Source: Bifidobacterium saguinibicoloris (GTDB lineage Bacteria; Actinomycetota; Actinomycetes; Actinomycetales; Bifidobacteriaceae). Taken from it: 32,462 nt of DNA. Shown in pieces: positions 17,786-25,979 of the stretch. Position 1 is the stretch's first letter. Every line of letters begins with the position of its first letter. The notes under the pieces are model-generated. The model was not told the DNA's origin and searched no databases. It worked only from the letters and a program-made list of their open reading frames with translations. The stretch lies in assembly GCF_019331725.1 (NCBI RefSeq), contig NZ_JAHBBF010000009.1:1-32462 (forward strand), given 5' to 3'. A program made the position numbers and the translations under genes.

Positions 17786-17809
17786 AAGGCTCCCCGCTCG
17801 GGGAGCCTT
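17786..17809 (+). terminator. Intrinsic terminator-like hairpin before pepN
   Basis: AAGGCTCCCC-GCTC-GGGGAGCCTT is a 10-bp perfect stem followed by GTCG. It is the third hairpin in the 276-bp gap between RNase J and pepN and should isolate pepN from upstream transcription. Confidence 0.7.
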
Positions 17810-17946
17810 GTCGCGTGGAAGACACATGCGCCGTACGCCACCGGCGCGCCCGCCGTCGGAAACGCACTCCAGCAGACCAACCGCACCGGTCGCATCCCAC
17901 GGATGCGACCGGTCACAGACAACAAGCATCGCACAAGGAGAACCAC

Positions 17947-20556
17947 ATGCCCGGATCGAACCTGACCCGCGTCGAGGCCGAGGAACGCAAGGCCGTCGTC
18001 GAAGCGCCCATCCACTACCATGTCAACCTCGACCTGACGGTCGGCGCGAAGACCTTCGGCTCCGACACCCTCATCTGCTTCAACGCGAAGCCGGGCTCCG
18101 CCACCTTCCTCGACATCATCGCCGACCAGGTGACCGAAGTGACGCTCAACGGCGTCGCCCTCGACCCCGCCGAAGTGTTCGCCGACGACCGCGTCGAACT
18201 CAAGGACCTCAAGGCCAAGAACGAAGTCGTCGTCAAGGCGCTGTGCCGCTACTCCAACACCGGAGAAGGTCTGCACCGCTCCGTCGACCCGTCCGACGGC
18301 AACGTGTACCTTTACTCCCAGTTCGAAGTGCCGGACGCCCGCCGCGTGTACGCCGTGTTCGACCAGCCCGACCTCAAGGCCACCTTCGACTTCAAGGTCC
18401 TCGCCCCCAAGAGCTGGATCGTCACCTCCAACATGCCCGCGCACAGCGTGGAGGACGACCCGCGCGAGACCCTCGACGGCACCCTCGAAGCCAAGCCGAA
18501 TGAAACCACCCGCCTGTGGTCCTTCGACCCCACGCCCGTGATGAGCTCCTACCTGACCGCCATCTGCGCCGGACCGTACGCCGAATGGCACACCGAATAC
18601 CAGAACGAGGACGGCCGCACCGTGCCCATGGCCCAGTACTGCCGCCAGTCTCTCGCCGAAGCGTTCTCCAAGGACGTCGACTACCTGTTCGACATCACCA
18701 AGAAGGGCTTCGCGTTCTACGCCAAGACCTGGGGCGTGCCCTACCCGTACGCCAAGTACGACCAGATCTACGTGCCCGAATACAACGCGGGCGCCATGGA
18801 GAACATCGGCATGGTCACCATCCGCGACTCCTACGTCTTCGAATCCAAGGTGACCGACGCCCTGGCCGAACGCCGCGTCGTCACCGTGCTCCACGAGCTC
18901 GCCCACATGTGGTTCGGCGACTACGTCACCATGAAGTGGTGGAACGACCTGTGGCTCAACGAGAGCTTCGCCGAATTCACCTCCACCCTCGCCACCGCCG
19001 AAGCCACCGAATGGCACGACGCATGGGCCACGTTCTGCTCCGGCGAGAAGAGCTGGGCCCTGCGGCAGGACCAGCTGCCCACCACGCACCCGATCGTCGC
19101 GCCCATCAACGACCTCAACGACACGTACGTCAACTTCGACGGCATCACCTACGCCAAGGGCGCCTCCGTGCTCAAGCAGCTCGTGTTCTACGTGGGCCGC
19201 CGCAAGTTCTTCGAAGGCATCCACAACTACCTCCAGAAGCACGCGTACTCCAACGCCACGCTCGCCGACCTGCTCGGCGAACTCGAGAAGACCTCCGGCC
19301 GCGACCTCAAGACCTGGAGCGCCAAGTGGCTCGAGGAATCCGGCATCAACACCATTGCCGCCGACGTGCAGGAGCGTGAGAACGGCGCCATCGACGCGCT
19401 CACCCTCACCCAGACCGCGCCCGCCGAACACCCCGTGCTACGCCCGCACCGCCTCGCCATCGGCTTCTACAACGAGGACCCCGCGACCAAGCGCATCGTG
19501 CGCACCGACCGCTACGAACTCGACGTGGACGGCGAAACCACCCTCGTGGACGCCGTGGCTGGCAAGCAGCGCCCCTCGCTCGTGCTCGTCAACGACGAGG
19601 ACCTCACCTACACGAAGATCCGCTTCGACGCCGACTCCCTGCGCTTCGCCGAACAGCGCCTGCCCGACTTCGATGACGCGCTCGCCCGCGCCGTGATCTG
19701 GCTCGCCTTCTGGGACATGACCCGCGACGGCGAATTCCCCGCCGAACGCTTCGTGGACCTCACCCTGCGCCTGCTCGCCCGGGAGACCGAATCCACCACG
19801 TTCCGCTACGCGCTCGCCTGCATGAGCACCACCGCGCACCACTACGTGGCCGCCGACCGCCGCGAGACCGTGCTGCGCCACGTGGCCGCCGAACTGTGGA
19901 AGCTCGTCGCCGCCGCACCCGGCGGCTCCGACCAGCAGTTCCAGCTCGCCACCGCCTACCTCGGCTACGGCGAGGAAGGCGACCAGGCGTTCATCGAGCA
20001 CGCCCGCGGACTGCTCGACGGCGACGTCATCGTGCCCGGACTGGACATCGACAACAACTTCACGTGGACCATCGTCAACGCGCTCGCCTCCGTGAACGCG
20101 TTCGGCGAGACCGACATCGACGCGCAGCTCGCCAAGCGCGAGACCACCGAGAACCGCGAGTTCGCGTACGGCGCGAAGGCCGTGCGCGGCACCGCCGAGG
20201 CGAAGGCGTGGGCGTGGGACCAGGCGCTCCACAACGAGGAGCTCACCAACAGCCAGCTCGAGGCCGTGGCCCGCGGATTCGCCGCCACGCCGCGCACCGA
20301 CCTGGCCGAGCCGTACGCGGCCAAGTACTTCGAGACCATCGACTGGATCTGGGGCAACAAGACCTACCACATGGCCGAGGCGCTGCTCAACGGCCTGTAC
20401 CCGGGCTACGCCGACCCCGCCACGCTCGTCTCGCTCGGTGAGTCCTGGCTGGAAGGCCACGCCGATGCCGCGGACGCCCTGAAGCGTCTCGTCGTCGAGA
20501 ACGTCGCCTCCTCAAAGCGCACCCTCAACGTGCGCCGCTACAACGAGGGGCTGTGA
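17947..20556 (+). CDS. pepN: Aminopeptidase N (M1 zinc metallopeptidase)
   Basis: An 869-aa M1 family aminopeptidase that removes N-terminal residues from peptides in the cytoplasm. The exopeptidase motif G282-A-M-E-N286 and the zinc site H316-E-L-A-H320 with E339 are intact. A conserved G-I-T-Y-A-K-G carries the transition-state Tyr. The C-terminal half is the all-helical ERAP1-like domain. The start is fixed by AAGGAG at 17935-17940, 6 nt before ATG 17947. A longer frame from 17815 lies over the gap and would add 44 Arg/His-rich residues with no counterpart in the family. The likely role is peptide use and recycling of protein-derived amino acids. Confidence 0.95.
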   Translation: MPGSNLTRVEAEERKAVVEAPIHYHVNLDLTVGAKTFGSDTLICFNAKPGSATFLDIIADQVTEVTLNGVALDPAEVFADDRVELKDLKAKNEVVVKALCRYSNTGEGLHRSVDPSDGNVYLYSQFEVPDARRVYAVFDQPDLKATFDFKVLAPKSWIVTSNMPAHSVEDDPRETLDGTLEAKPNETTRLWSFDPTPVMSSYLTAICAGPYAEWHTEYQNEDGRTVPMAQYCRQSLAEAFSKDVDYLFDITKKGFAFYAKTWGVPYPYAKYDQIYVPEYNAGAMENIGMVTIRDSYVFESKVTDALAERRVVTVLHELAHMWFGDYVTMKWWNDLWLNESFAEFTSTLATAEATEWHDAWATFCSGEKSWALRQDQLPTTHPIVAPINDLNDTYVNFDGITYAKGASVLKQLVFYVGRRKFFEGIHNYLQKHAYSNATLADLLGELEKTSGRDLKTWSAKWLEESGINTIAADVQERENGAIDALTLTQTAPAEHPVLRPHRLAIGFYNEDPATKRIVRTDRYELDVDGETTLVDAVAGKQRPSLVLVNDEDLTYTKIRFDADSLRFAEQRLPDFDDALARAVIWLAFWDMTRDGEFPAERFVDLTLRLLARETESTTFRYALACMSTTAHHYVAADRRETVLRHVAAELWKLVAAAPGGSDQQFQLATAYLGYGEEGDQAFIEHARGLLDGDVIVPGLDIDNNFTWTIVNALASVNAFGETDIDAQLAKRETTENREFAYGAKAVRGTAEAKAWAWDQALHNEELTNSQLEAVARGFAATPRTDLAEPYAAKYFETIDWIWGNKTYHMAEALLNGLYPGYADPATLVSLGESWLEGHADAADALKRLVVENVASSKRTLNVRRYNEGL

Positions 20557-20559
20557 CCT

Positions 20560-20607
20560 GGTCCGGTTATGACGCGGTCCGGTTGTGACGCGGTCTGGTT
20601 GTGACAC
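20560..20607. repeat. Three tandem copies of a 16-bp unit
   Basis: GGTCCGGTTATGACGC (20560-20575), GGTCCGGTTGTGACGC (20576-20591) and GGTCTGGTTGTGACAC (20592-20607) follow each other without gaps, beginning 3 bp after the pepN stop. Confidence 0.9.
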
Positions 20608-20658
20608 CGGGTGATGCGTGGATTCACGGCGTGGATCATCGCTGAAGCCTGCTGAAGC

Positions 20659-20698
20659 CGTATGGGGCGTGCCGAATCGATTCGGCACGCCCCATACG
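20659..20698. terminator. 40-bp perfect palindrome, probable pepN terminator
   Basis: Positions 20659-20698 form a perfect palindrome (arm CGTATGGGGCGTGCCGAATC). As RNA it would make a very stable hairpin about 100 nt after pepN. No T-run follows. Being symmetrical, it could stop transcription from either side. Confidence 0.65.
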
Positions 20699-20823
20699 CA
20701 TATGACTGCATGCCACATACCCGTATGGCAATGCGGTTGCGGGTATGCAATAGCCTATTCGGGCATATCCCGGGTGTGTACCACTCGGGTGGGGGACATG
20801 ACCGTGTTCCGCGCTTTGACGGT

Positions 20824-21121
20824 GTTGTGTACCCCGGGGCTCTGGTACGCAATGTGATTCCGAGGACCTGTGGTGTTGTGTACCCCGGGGCTCTGGTACG
20901 CAATGTGATTCCGAGGGCCTGTGGTGTTGTGTACCCCGAATTTGCGGTACACAACGCGGTTTCAGGGGCTGATGGCATTGCGTGCCGCGGCGGACCATGG
21001 TGCTCACGATGAGAACGGCCATTTCCCAACGGTTCGCCATGGCGTGAGCCGAAACATCGGGGTACACGGTCTTGCGGGATGCGTTAATCGTGTTGTGTAC
21101 CCCGAATTTGCGGTACGCAAC
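20824..21121. repeat. Array of 30-bp interrupted palindromes
   Basis: Four units have the form GTTGTGTACC, 10 nt, GGTACRCAAY: 20824-20853, 20875-20904, 20926-20955 and 21092-21121. The first three are spaced exactly 51 bp apart, and copies 1 and 2 also share their linker. The centres are CCGGGGCTCT in units 1-2 and CCGAATTTGC in units 3-4. Further degenerate half-units occur near 20775-20790 and 21141-21163. The two sequence versions with a conserved arm point to selection on the arms. The array lies between pepN and the 3' end of the DUF559 gene. Confidence 0.85.
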
Positions 21122-21313
21122 GTCATGAATCTCTGTATCAGCGTTGCGTACCACTGGCAATGCAGATGTATACCGGTGAGCCGTTGCCCGTCCATGACAT
21201 TCCGCTGGATTCCGTGTCACCTGTCCGTCGGCGCTTCCCCACCGGACGTCCGCATTTCCATTACCCATCCTCCGTCCGGTTTCTGTATACCGTCCGATTC
21301 CTGTACTCCGTTC
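21122..21313. other. Gap before the DUF559 gene 3' end
   Basis: No gene is seen. The first 45 bp hold a degenerate relative of the palindromic units; the remainder is pyrimidine-rich on the plus strand with no clear hairpin. Confidence 0.5.
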
Positions 21314-22414
21314 CTACATCCCGCCCGTATCCGATCGCCCGGCTCGTTCCCGCGCGATACGTTCCAACGGCCGGGCGAGGACATGGAAATCGAATATGGC
21401 GCCGCGTCCTGCGAGCACACGGGCGATGGAGAAGGCGAAATCGGCGCGGGACGCGTCATCGGCGAGTGTGGCCGCGGTGGCGATGCCGATGTGCCAGCCT
21501 CTGCCGCGAAGACGATCCCTCTTCTCCTGGTCGCGCCGCCATTGCGCCCGGTCGGTGCGATGCTGATCACCGTCGTATTCCACGGCGACCAGATGCGCCG
21601 GCCATGCGAGGTCCAATGTCATGGGGCTGCCGGAACGGAATGTCACATCGGGAACGGTGTAGCTTGCCACGGGATCGGGTAGTCCGTGAGCCAGCAGCCC
21701 GAGACGGGTGCGTGTCTCCTGCGGTGACTCCGCATGGGGACGCATCATTGCCATGGCCTGTTCGCATAGCCGTTTGCCTTTGAACCGGGGCATCGAGGTG
21801 AGCCATGCATCAAGCTCCCGCAGGATGGTGTCCGGTGCCCGTCCGTTCGCCAGCGCCGGTTGACGGCTTATCGCGGTGACGATCGACTCGCCGAGTATGA
21901 TGGTCGATTCCAACGTCAGGTGGTTGGACAGCTGCGCCCACGTGTGGCGCAGGTCCAGCGCGTATACGAGCCGGTTGATGCGGATGTGGTCTGATGGTGG
22001 CAGCGGTTTCCAGATGTGGTTGCGCATTGTCGATGCGCGTTTGCGCACGCGTTTGGTCCTGCTGCTGGATACCGTATGCAGCAGTGTCTCATCGATGCCG
22101 CAATCAGGCGGAATCGGTACGGTCTGCAGCATGAGTGACGTGGTCATGCCGAACAGCAGGGTCGTTTTCGCGGACTGGGCCTCCTGCGTGCATCGGCGGA
22201 TGACATCCTGTCTGCGTTGGACGAGGCTCATGGTCATGGGCGCGGTGCTCGTGGATATGTCCGTTGTGGTGTCCGCCGTACGCCGGTGGGTCACAACCGA
22301 CGCGCTCGAAGCCGGCGGTGGGCAGGGGAGAGACACCGAGGGAACGGCTGGCTCATCCATGCCGTCCACGGGCTCGTAGGTCCAATCGTCATCGATCATC
22401 GTGTTCGTGTTCAT
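21314..22414 (-). CDS. DUF559 (PD-(D/E)xK-like) protein with AbiEi-like N-terminal part, copy 1
   Basis: A 366-aa protein. Residues 1-60 are Ser/Thr/Pro-rich and probably disordered. Residues 65-200 have the course of actinobacterial AbiEi-like proteins (L-L-F-G-M-T-T-S-L-M-L, then L-L-H-T-V-S-x-S-R). The C-terminal part is a DUF559 domain of the restriction-nuclease fold: S-P-Q-E233-T-R-T-R, L-D268-L-A-W-P and V-A-V-E279-Y-D-G-D-Q-H, then Q-W-R-R-D and a G-W-H block. The putative acidic residues are all present, so nuclease activity is plausible but not shown. The start at 22414 is chosen because it matches the copy at 28689; no ribosome-binding site precedes it, and TACCGT ends 6 nt upstream, so the mRNA may be leaderless. 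A frame extending to 22522 is not supported. Many actinobacteria carry single genes of this type with unknown role. Confidence 0.85.
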   Translation of the reverse strand: MNTNTMIDDDWTYEPVDGMDEPAVPSVSLPCPPPASSASVVTHRRTADTTTDISTSTAPMTMSLVQRRQDVIRRCTQEAQSAKTTLLFGMTTSLMLQTVPIPPDCGIDETLLHTVSSSRTKRVRKRASTMRNHIWKPLPPSDHIRINRLVYALDLRHTWAQLSNHLTLESTIILGESIVTAISRQPALANGRAPDTILRELDAWLTSMPRFKGKRLCEQAMAMMRPHAESPQETRTRLGLLAHGLPDPVASYTVPDVTFRSGSPMTLDLAWPAHLVAVEYDGDQHRTDRAQWRRDQEKRDRLRGRGWHIGIATAATLADDASRADFAFSIARVLAGRGAIFDFHVLARPLERIARERAGRSDTGGM

Positions 22415-22817
22415 ACGGGCACGGTACGGGGAACGGACGTCGCGTGTAAACCCGATGCAGGGGTTGTGGTCGGAGCCCTCGCGAATCTTCACAATCGGGA
22501 TTGGCCAGCATAGGACGTCCACGCATCAGGAGGACACGTACCAAGAGGCACGCCATGGCAGGCATGCAACGGTGCCCGTCCGTTCGCCGTTGGATGCGCC
22601 GACGCGTCGTTCGGCGCGCGTCCATGCATCGGCGTGCGATCGCGAAGACTCCGGAGGGGTGGCGCGGTCCGTATGGCAAGAGAAAACCCGCGGCCGGTTC
22701 CCAACGGCGTATCCTCGCAACAGGTTGATAGGAAAACCAGGGTTCCCGTGTGCTCCGTGGAAGGCATGCCCTGTCATGGACGCGGGACGATGCATGACGA
22801 GGTTGAAGGATGTGGAT
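22415..22817. other. Divergent promoter region, no gene
   Basis: A 403-bp gap between the DUF559 gene (minus) and the TauE/SafE gene (plus). On the minus strand, TTTACA near 22448 and TACCGT near 22421-22426 could form the DUF559 promoter. Short Arg-rich frames on both strands (for example 22555-22728 plus) look like high-G+C noise. GATAGG near 22727-22733 could belong to a promoter for the transporter gene. Confidence 0.5.
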
Positions 22818-23798
22818 ATGGTCGCGGGTTTTTCCTTGGTGACGCTGCTGTTGATTCTGCTGGCCGGTGTGGGTGCGGGATTCGTCGGGTATGCGGTGGG
22901 TGCCTCGTCGCTTGTCTCGTACCCCGCGCTGCTCGCATGCGGCATCCCGCCGGTGCTGGCGAACGCCTCGAACACGGTGGGTGTGGTCGGCACCGGCATC
23001 GGCGGCGTGATGGGCGCGCGTCGCGAACTGAAGGGACAGACGCTGCGCTCGGTGGTCTACGTGGCCGTGGGTGCCGTGGGCGGGGTGATCGGCGCGTTCC
23101 TGCTGCTCGAACTCGATCCGAAGGTGTTCGAATTCGCCGCGCCCGCGTTGATCCTGTTCTCGTCGCTCATCATCGCGGTCAACCCGCGCGGACGCATGCA
23201 GGCGAAGCAGGCGGCCGCCGACGCGAACGCGCAGTTGGCGCGCATGCGGAACGCCGAGGCATCCGCCGCAACGGGTGTGTCCGATAAGTCCGACAAACCC
23301 GATAAGTCCGACAAACCCGATAAGTCCGACAAACCCGATAAGACCGACAAACGTTCGTCCGTCGCCTCCGGTCCGTCTGCCGCACCCACTTCGTCCGCCG
23401 CGTCCGATTCCCTCGAACGCCCCGTGCAGCCGCTGAAGAAGGACTCCTGGTGGGTGTGGCTCGGCGTCGACGCGGTCGCTGTGTATTCCGGATACTTCGG
23501 CGCGGGCGCCGGCACGCTCGCGCTCGCCGTGCTCGACGCGGCGAAGATCGGCCCGTTCCATAAGATCAACGCGTTGAAGACGCTGATCGGCACGGGCGCG
23601 AACATCACCGCGTCGGTCGTGTTCATCGCGCGCGGCGCCGTCGACTGGCCCGCCGCGATCATGCTGTGCATCGGCTGTTTCATCGGAGGGTACATCGCCC
23701 CGCCCATCACCCGACGCATCCCCGCGAACATCATGCGCGCCGCCGCCGTGATCGCCGGCGTCGTCCTCACCATCGACCTCGCGTTGAAGACGTACTGA
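22818..23798 (+). CDS. TauE/SafE family anion transporter-like membrane protein
   Basis: A 326-aa integral membrane protein of the TauE/SafE (DUF81) family, which moves sulfonates, sulfite or other small organic anions. Each half starts with the family pattern: G-F-V-G-Y-A-V-G-A-S-S in the first and Y-S-G-Y-F-G-A-G-A-G in the second. About four membrane segments lie in each half. The halves are joined by a hydrophilic loop of about 90 residues containing an in-frame repeat of D-K-S-D-K-P, then Ser/Ala-rich sequence; this loop is longer than usual. The start at 22818 has GAAGGA 7 nt upstream and places the first membrane segment directly at the N-terminus; ATG 22794 has no such site. The substrate cannot be read from the sequence. 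Confidence 0.88.
   Translation: MVAGFSLVTLLLILLAGVGAGFVGYAVGASSLVSYPALLACGIPPVLANASNTVGVVGTGIGGVMGARRELKGQTLRSVVYVAVGAVGGVIGAFLLLELDPKVFEFAAPALILFSSLIIAVNPRGRMQAKQAAADANAQLARMRNAEASAATGVSDKSDKPDKSDKPDKSDKPDKTDKRSSVASGPSAAPTSSAASDSLERPVQPLKKDSWWVWLGVDAVAVYSGYFGAGAGTLALAVLDAAKIGPFHKINALKTLIGTGANITASVVFIARGAVDWPAAIMLCIGCFIGGYIAPPITRRIPANIMRAAAVIAGVVLTIDLALKTY
23281..23352 (+). repeat. Four in-frame 18-bp repeats in the transporter gene
   Basis: CCGATAAGTCCGACAAAC occurs at 23281, 23299 and 23317, and with one change (AAGACC) at 23335. Each encodes six residues of the D-K-S-D-K-P kind. The unit length keeps the frame, so changes in copy number would lengthen or shorten the central loop without breaking the protein. 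Confidence 0.95.
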
Positions 23799-23837
23799 AT
23801 CGTCGTGTCGCCGCGACGGTTCCTTCCTCGACGGCGA

Positions 23838-23843
23838 TAGACT
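23838..23843 (+). promoter_or_regulatory. -10 box of the 241-aa protein gene
   Basis: TAGACT preceded by GA lies 36 bp before the ATG at 23879. It would drive the three-gene group 23879-25756. Confidence 0.45.
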
Positions 23844-23878
23844 GGGCGATACCGGGAAACGGGGGAATCGAGGCGACG

Positions 23879-24604
23879 ATGCGCAGACCGAACGGCAGAC
23901 TGCTGGACAATCCGCTCTCGCAGGGAAACGTGGCCGCACGCCTCGTGGCGAACCGCACCGAACAGTGGCTCGCCGGACCGGGCGCCGTGGACCGGGTGGC
24001 GTCCGCGTACGCGGCCGGATGGATGCTGTGGGACTACACGCACGGACGGCTCATCGGATGGCAGTCCGGGCCGAACGACGTGTACGGCGTCACCCGGCAT
24101 TGGCGTCATGTAATCTTCACCATGCCGAGCGCCGAATCGGAGAACGCGATGGTCGCCACGGCCGTGGGACAGCTCGCCGTGGACCATCTGCTGCCGTTCG
24201 GCGCGGACATCGCCGCCAGCATGGCCATGGGCGATGAGGAGGCGCGGCGGAACGCGGAACGTCGCATCGTGCTGCAGCCGCCGGACGGGCCGGACATGAT
24301 GCCGTTGACCGCGCGCGCCGTCCAACTGCTGCAATGGGCGGACGCGACGGTCGGCGCCATGCGGTTCGTGGACGTGCCGCTCCTCATGGCGAACGCGGCC
24401 GCCGCGCGCGTCGCGCTCGCCGAATTCACGTTCCGCGAATACCGGGGACTGATCTGCGAGAGCGTGCCGGGAGCGGGCATGAGCCCGTACCCGCCTGCAT
24501 GCCCGCCCGGCTGGACGCCGCCCGTGAACAGGCATGTGAACGGTCCCAACAGTCCCATGAACGGTCCCGTGAACAGGTCCGTGTATAGAGGAGGCGCGCG
24601 ATGA
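23879..24604 (+). CDS. Uncharacterised 241-aa protein, first gene of a three-gene unit
   Basis: I do not recognise this family. The protein is soluble, with no signal peptide or membrane segment. Notable stretches are W-M-L-W-D-Y-T-H-G-R-L-I-G-W, then H-W-R-H-V-I-F-T-M-P, a helical Ala/Met-rich middle, and F-T-F-R-E-Y-R-G-L-I-C. The last 40 residues are Pro/Asn/Gly-rich with a short internal repeat (V-N-R-H-V-N-G-P-N, M-N-G-P-V-N-R). The start has GAGG 5 nt upstream; the longer frame from 23666 overlaps the TauE gene and is not supported. Its stop overlaps the next start as ATGA, so the two are translationally coupled and probably work together. Confidence 0.8.
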   Translation: MRRPNGRLLDNPLSQGNVAARLVANRTEQWLAGPGAVDRVASAYAAGWMLWDYTHGRLIGWQSGPNDVYGVTRHWRHVIFTMPSAESENAMVATAVGQLAVDHLLPFGADIAASMAMGDEEARRNAERRIVLQPPDGPDMMPLTARAVQLLQWADATVGAMRFVDVPLLMANAAAARVALAEFTFREYRGLICESVPGAGMSPYPPACPPGWTPPVNRHVNGPNSPMNGPVNRSVYRGGAR

Positions 24605-25419
24605 CCGTCCGCGCCGTCGGCATCTGGCGGTCGAACACTCCTGCGTCGAACCCCCGCCACTGGGCGCGACGCGGCTGGTATGGGCCGGGGCATACGGGCG
24701 GCGCCGCGCGTCCCTCGTTCGACCTGCCGCGTTGCCTGTTCTTCACTGCCGCGTCGGGTCGTGATGCGCCGGTCGCGCCCGATGACGGGATGCCGTTGGG
24801 CGGTCCCGCGGACCGCCGTTGGCAGTCGCGTCTTACATGGCGTGACGGCTGGGTGGCGGCCGATTGCGATTCCGTCGATCGTTTGTCTGGTGGTTTGGAC
24901 TCGTCGACCGACGGAGTCGTGTCGCCGTATTACCGTCCGGTCCGACCGATGCCGTCCCTATGGAATCGTGAGGTGAATGAAGCGTGGTTCGATGTGCTGC
25001 GTGCTCCGTTTCCGTTGACCTCGGATGTCTCATTGACGTTGCATGCGACGTGTTCGTTGGGTCATGTGGACGATCCGCCGTTCATGCTGCCGTATACGGG
25101 CAGGCCATCGGTCTGTATGGTCGAGCTGATGAACGGTATGGCGATGAAGCCGGGTTGGATTGTATGGAATGGGTACCTGTATGTGTGGGTGAACCGGATG
25201 TACTGGTGCCGCATGCCCGGCGCCGATCCGGATTTGGAATATCTGGCGTCCGGTATGGCGGCCTCGATGGAATTGGTCTTGTTTCGTGCGTATTGCACGT
25301 ACTATGAGCAGTTGCGACGCGAATTGCCTTGCCCGTATGCGGGGCCGATCGTGTGGCCGGACCAGTGCGACCCTCGGTTCCCGCTGCCGTCCGATCCGCG
25401 ATACGGTGCGTACGTGTAG
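24601..25419 (+). CDS. Uncharacterised 272-aa protein, family A copy 1
   Basis: I do not recognise the family, but it is real: a second copy of the same length lies at 27197-28015. Shared features are an N-terminal N-P-R-H-W and R-G-W, a W-R-D-G-W region near residue 80, a central block (about 132-201) with R-A-P-F-P-L-T, C-S-L-G-H-V-D-D-P-P-F and I-V-W-N-G, and a C-terminal block (224-272) with Y-Y-E-Q-L-R-R-E-L-P and I-V-W-P-D-Q-C-D-P-R-F. In that last block 41 of 49 residues are identical. No membrane segment is evident. AGAGGAGG lies just upstream of the ATG, which overlaps the previous stop by 4 bp. Codon choice is less G+C-biased than in the second copy (for example TTG for Leu, GGT for Gly). 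Confidence 0.85.
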   Translation: MTVRAVGIWRSNTPASNPRHWARRGWYGPGHTGGAARPSFDLPRCLFFTAASGRDAPVAPDDGMPLGGPADRRWQSRLTWRDGWVAADCDSVDRLSGGLDSSTDGVVSPYYRPVRPMPSLWNREVNEAWFDVLRAPFPLTSDVSLTLHATCSLGHVDDPPFMLPYTGRPSVCMVELMNGMAMKPGWIVWNGYLYVWVNRMYWCRMPGADPDLEYLASGMAASMELVLFRAYCTYYEQLRRELPCPYAGPIVWPDQCDPRFPLPSDPRYGAYV

Positions 25420-25429
25420 GAGGATGCCG

Positions 25430-25756
25430 ATGTCGCGTCTCATGGAACGGGTGGACCGTCTGGATCGTCTGGCGGAACGCCTGACACGGATTCACATGGA
25501 CTGGCTGCTGTACCTGATCTGGTTCGCGGTCTGGCTCATACCCGGCACGATGCAGGATGCGCCGCCGAATCTGCCGCAACGGCTGATGTTGGTGCTCTAC
25601 ATCCCGTTCTTCCCGATGATGACGTTCGTGTGCTGGCGATGCATGCGTACGAGGAACCTGAAGGTAAGACATTGGCGGTATCCGGGCGGAGTGTTCAGCA
25701 TGTGGATGCTGACCGTGCTCATGGAGGGAGTGGCGATTTCGACCTTGATGAGATAG
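25430..25756 (+). CDS. Small membrane protein, 108 aa
   Basis: A short protein with a charged amphipathic head (R-L-M-E-R-V-D-R-L-D-R-L-A-E-R-L) and three predicted membrane segments: about W-L-L-Y-L-I-W-F-A-V-W-L-I, L-M-L-V-L-Y-I-P-F-F-P-M-M, and the C-terminal M-W-M-L-T-V-L-M-E-G-V. No family is recognised. AGGAGG at 25418-25423 overlaps the stop of the upstream gene; it touches ATG 25424 but is 6 nt from ATG 25430, so the latter is chosen. It begins 10 bp after the 272-aa protein gene and is the last gene of the unit. It could be a membrane anchor for the two soluble proteins, which is inference. Confidence 0.75.
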   Translation: MSRLMERVDRLDRLAERLTRIHMDWLLYLIWFAVWLIPGTMQDAPPNLPQRLMLVLYIPFFPMMTFVCWRCMRTRNLKVRHWRYPGGVFSMWMLTVLMEGVAISTLMR

Positions 25757-25820
25757 GACGTGAACGGGTGTGGGGGACGGAATCATGCGGGTCGGGTTTC
25801 GTAGGTGGCGCGATAGGGGG

Positions 25821-25826
25821 TAGGCT
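25821..25826 (+). promoter_or_regulatory. -10 box upstream of the DUF4190 gene
   Basis: TAGGCT lies 153 bp before the ATG at 25980. A 24-codon GTG-started frame begins 4 nt after it (25831-25905) but has no support beyond position. Confidence 0.4.
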
Positions 25827-25979
25827 GGACGTGAAGGGATTTCCTGAATGGTACGGCGATCTCCTCGGAATCATCCAACGGCGGCGTGAGCCGTCGAACG
25901 CATGAAGGAGTGCGGACGTCAAGGTGGGGCATCATACGACGATGAACGACCGGATCCGCCAAGAAGGGAAACAGGTACG

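Larger units (their letters stand above)
20557..20823. other. Repeat-rich gap after pepN, no gene
   Basis: This holds a triple 16-bp repeat, a 40-bp palindrome and smaller inverted repeats. Short open frames here are broken by the repeats and have no recognisable start signals. Confidence 0.7.

Noticed and set aside
17743..20460. Minus-strand frames of 562 and 340 aa over pepN
   Set aside because: Antisense to intact GAMEN and HExxH motifs; Gly/Val/Glu-rich shadow composition.
20824..21121. CRISPR array
   Set aside because: The 51-bp spacing looks suggestive, but the linkers of copies 1 and 2 are the same rather than unique, and there are only four units.
20636..21268. 210-aa minus-strand frame with repeated G-T-Q-H-H-R-like peptides
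   Set aside because: The repeated peptide comes from the 51-bp palindrome units; no start signal, and other frames are equally open.
22555..22728. 57-aa Arg-rich plus-strand frame with AAGAGG upstream
   Set aside because: Composition is that of random high-G+C sequence and no family is seen; it may be part of the divergent promoter region.
25831..25905. 24-aa GTG-started frame just after a -10 box
   Set aside because: Too short to support without conservation data; position alone is weak evidence.
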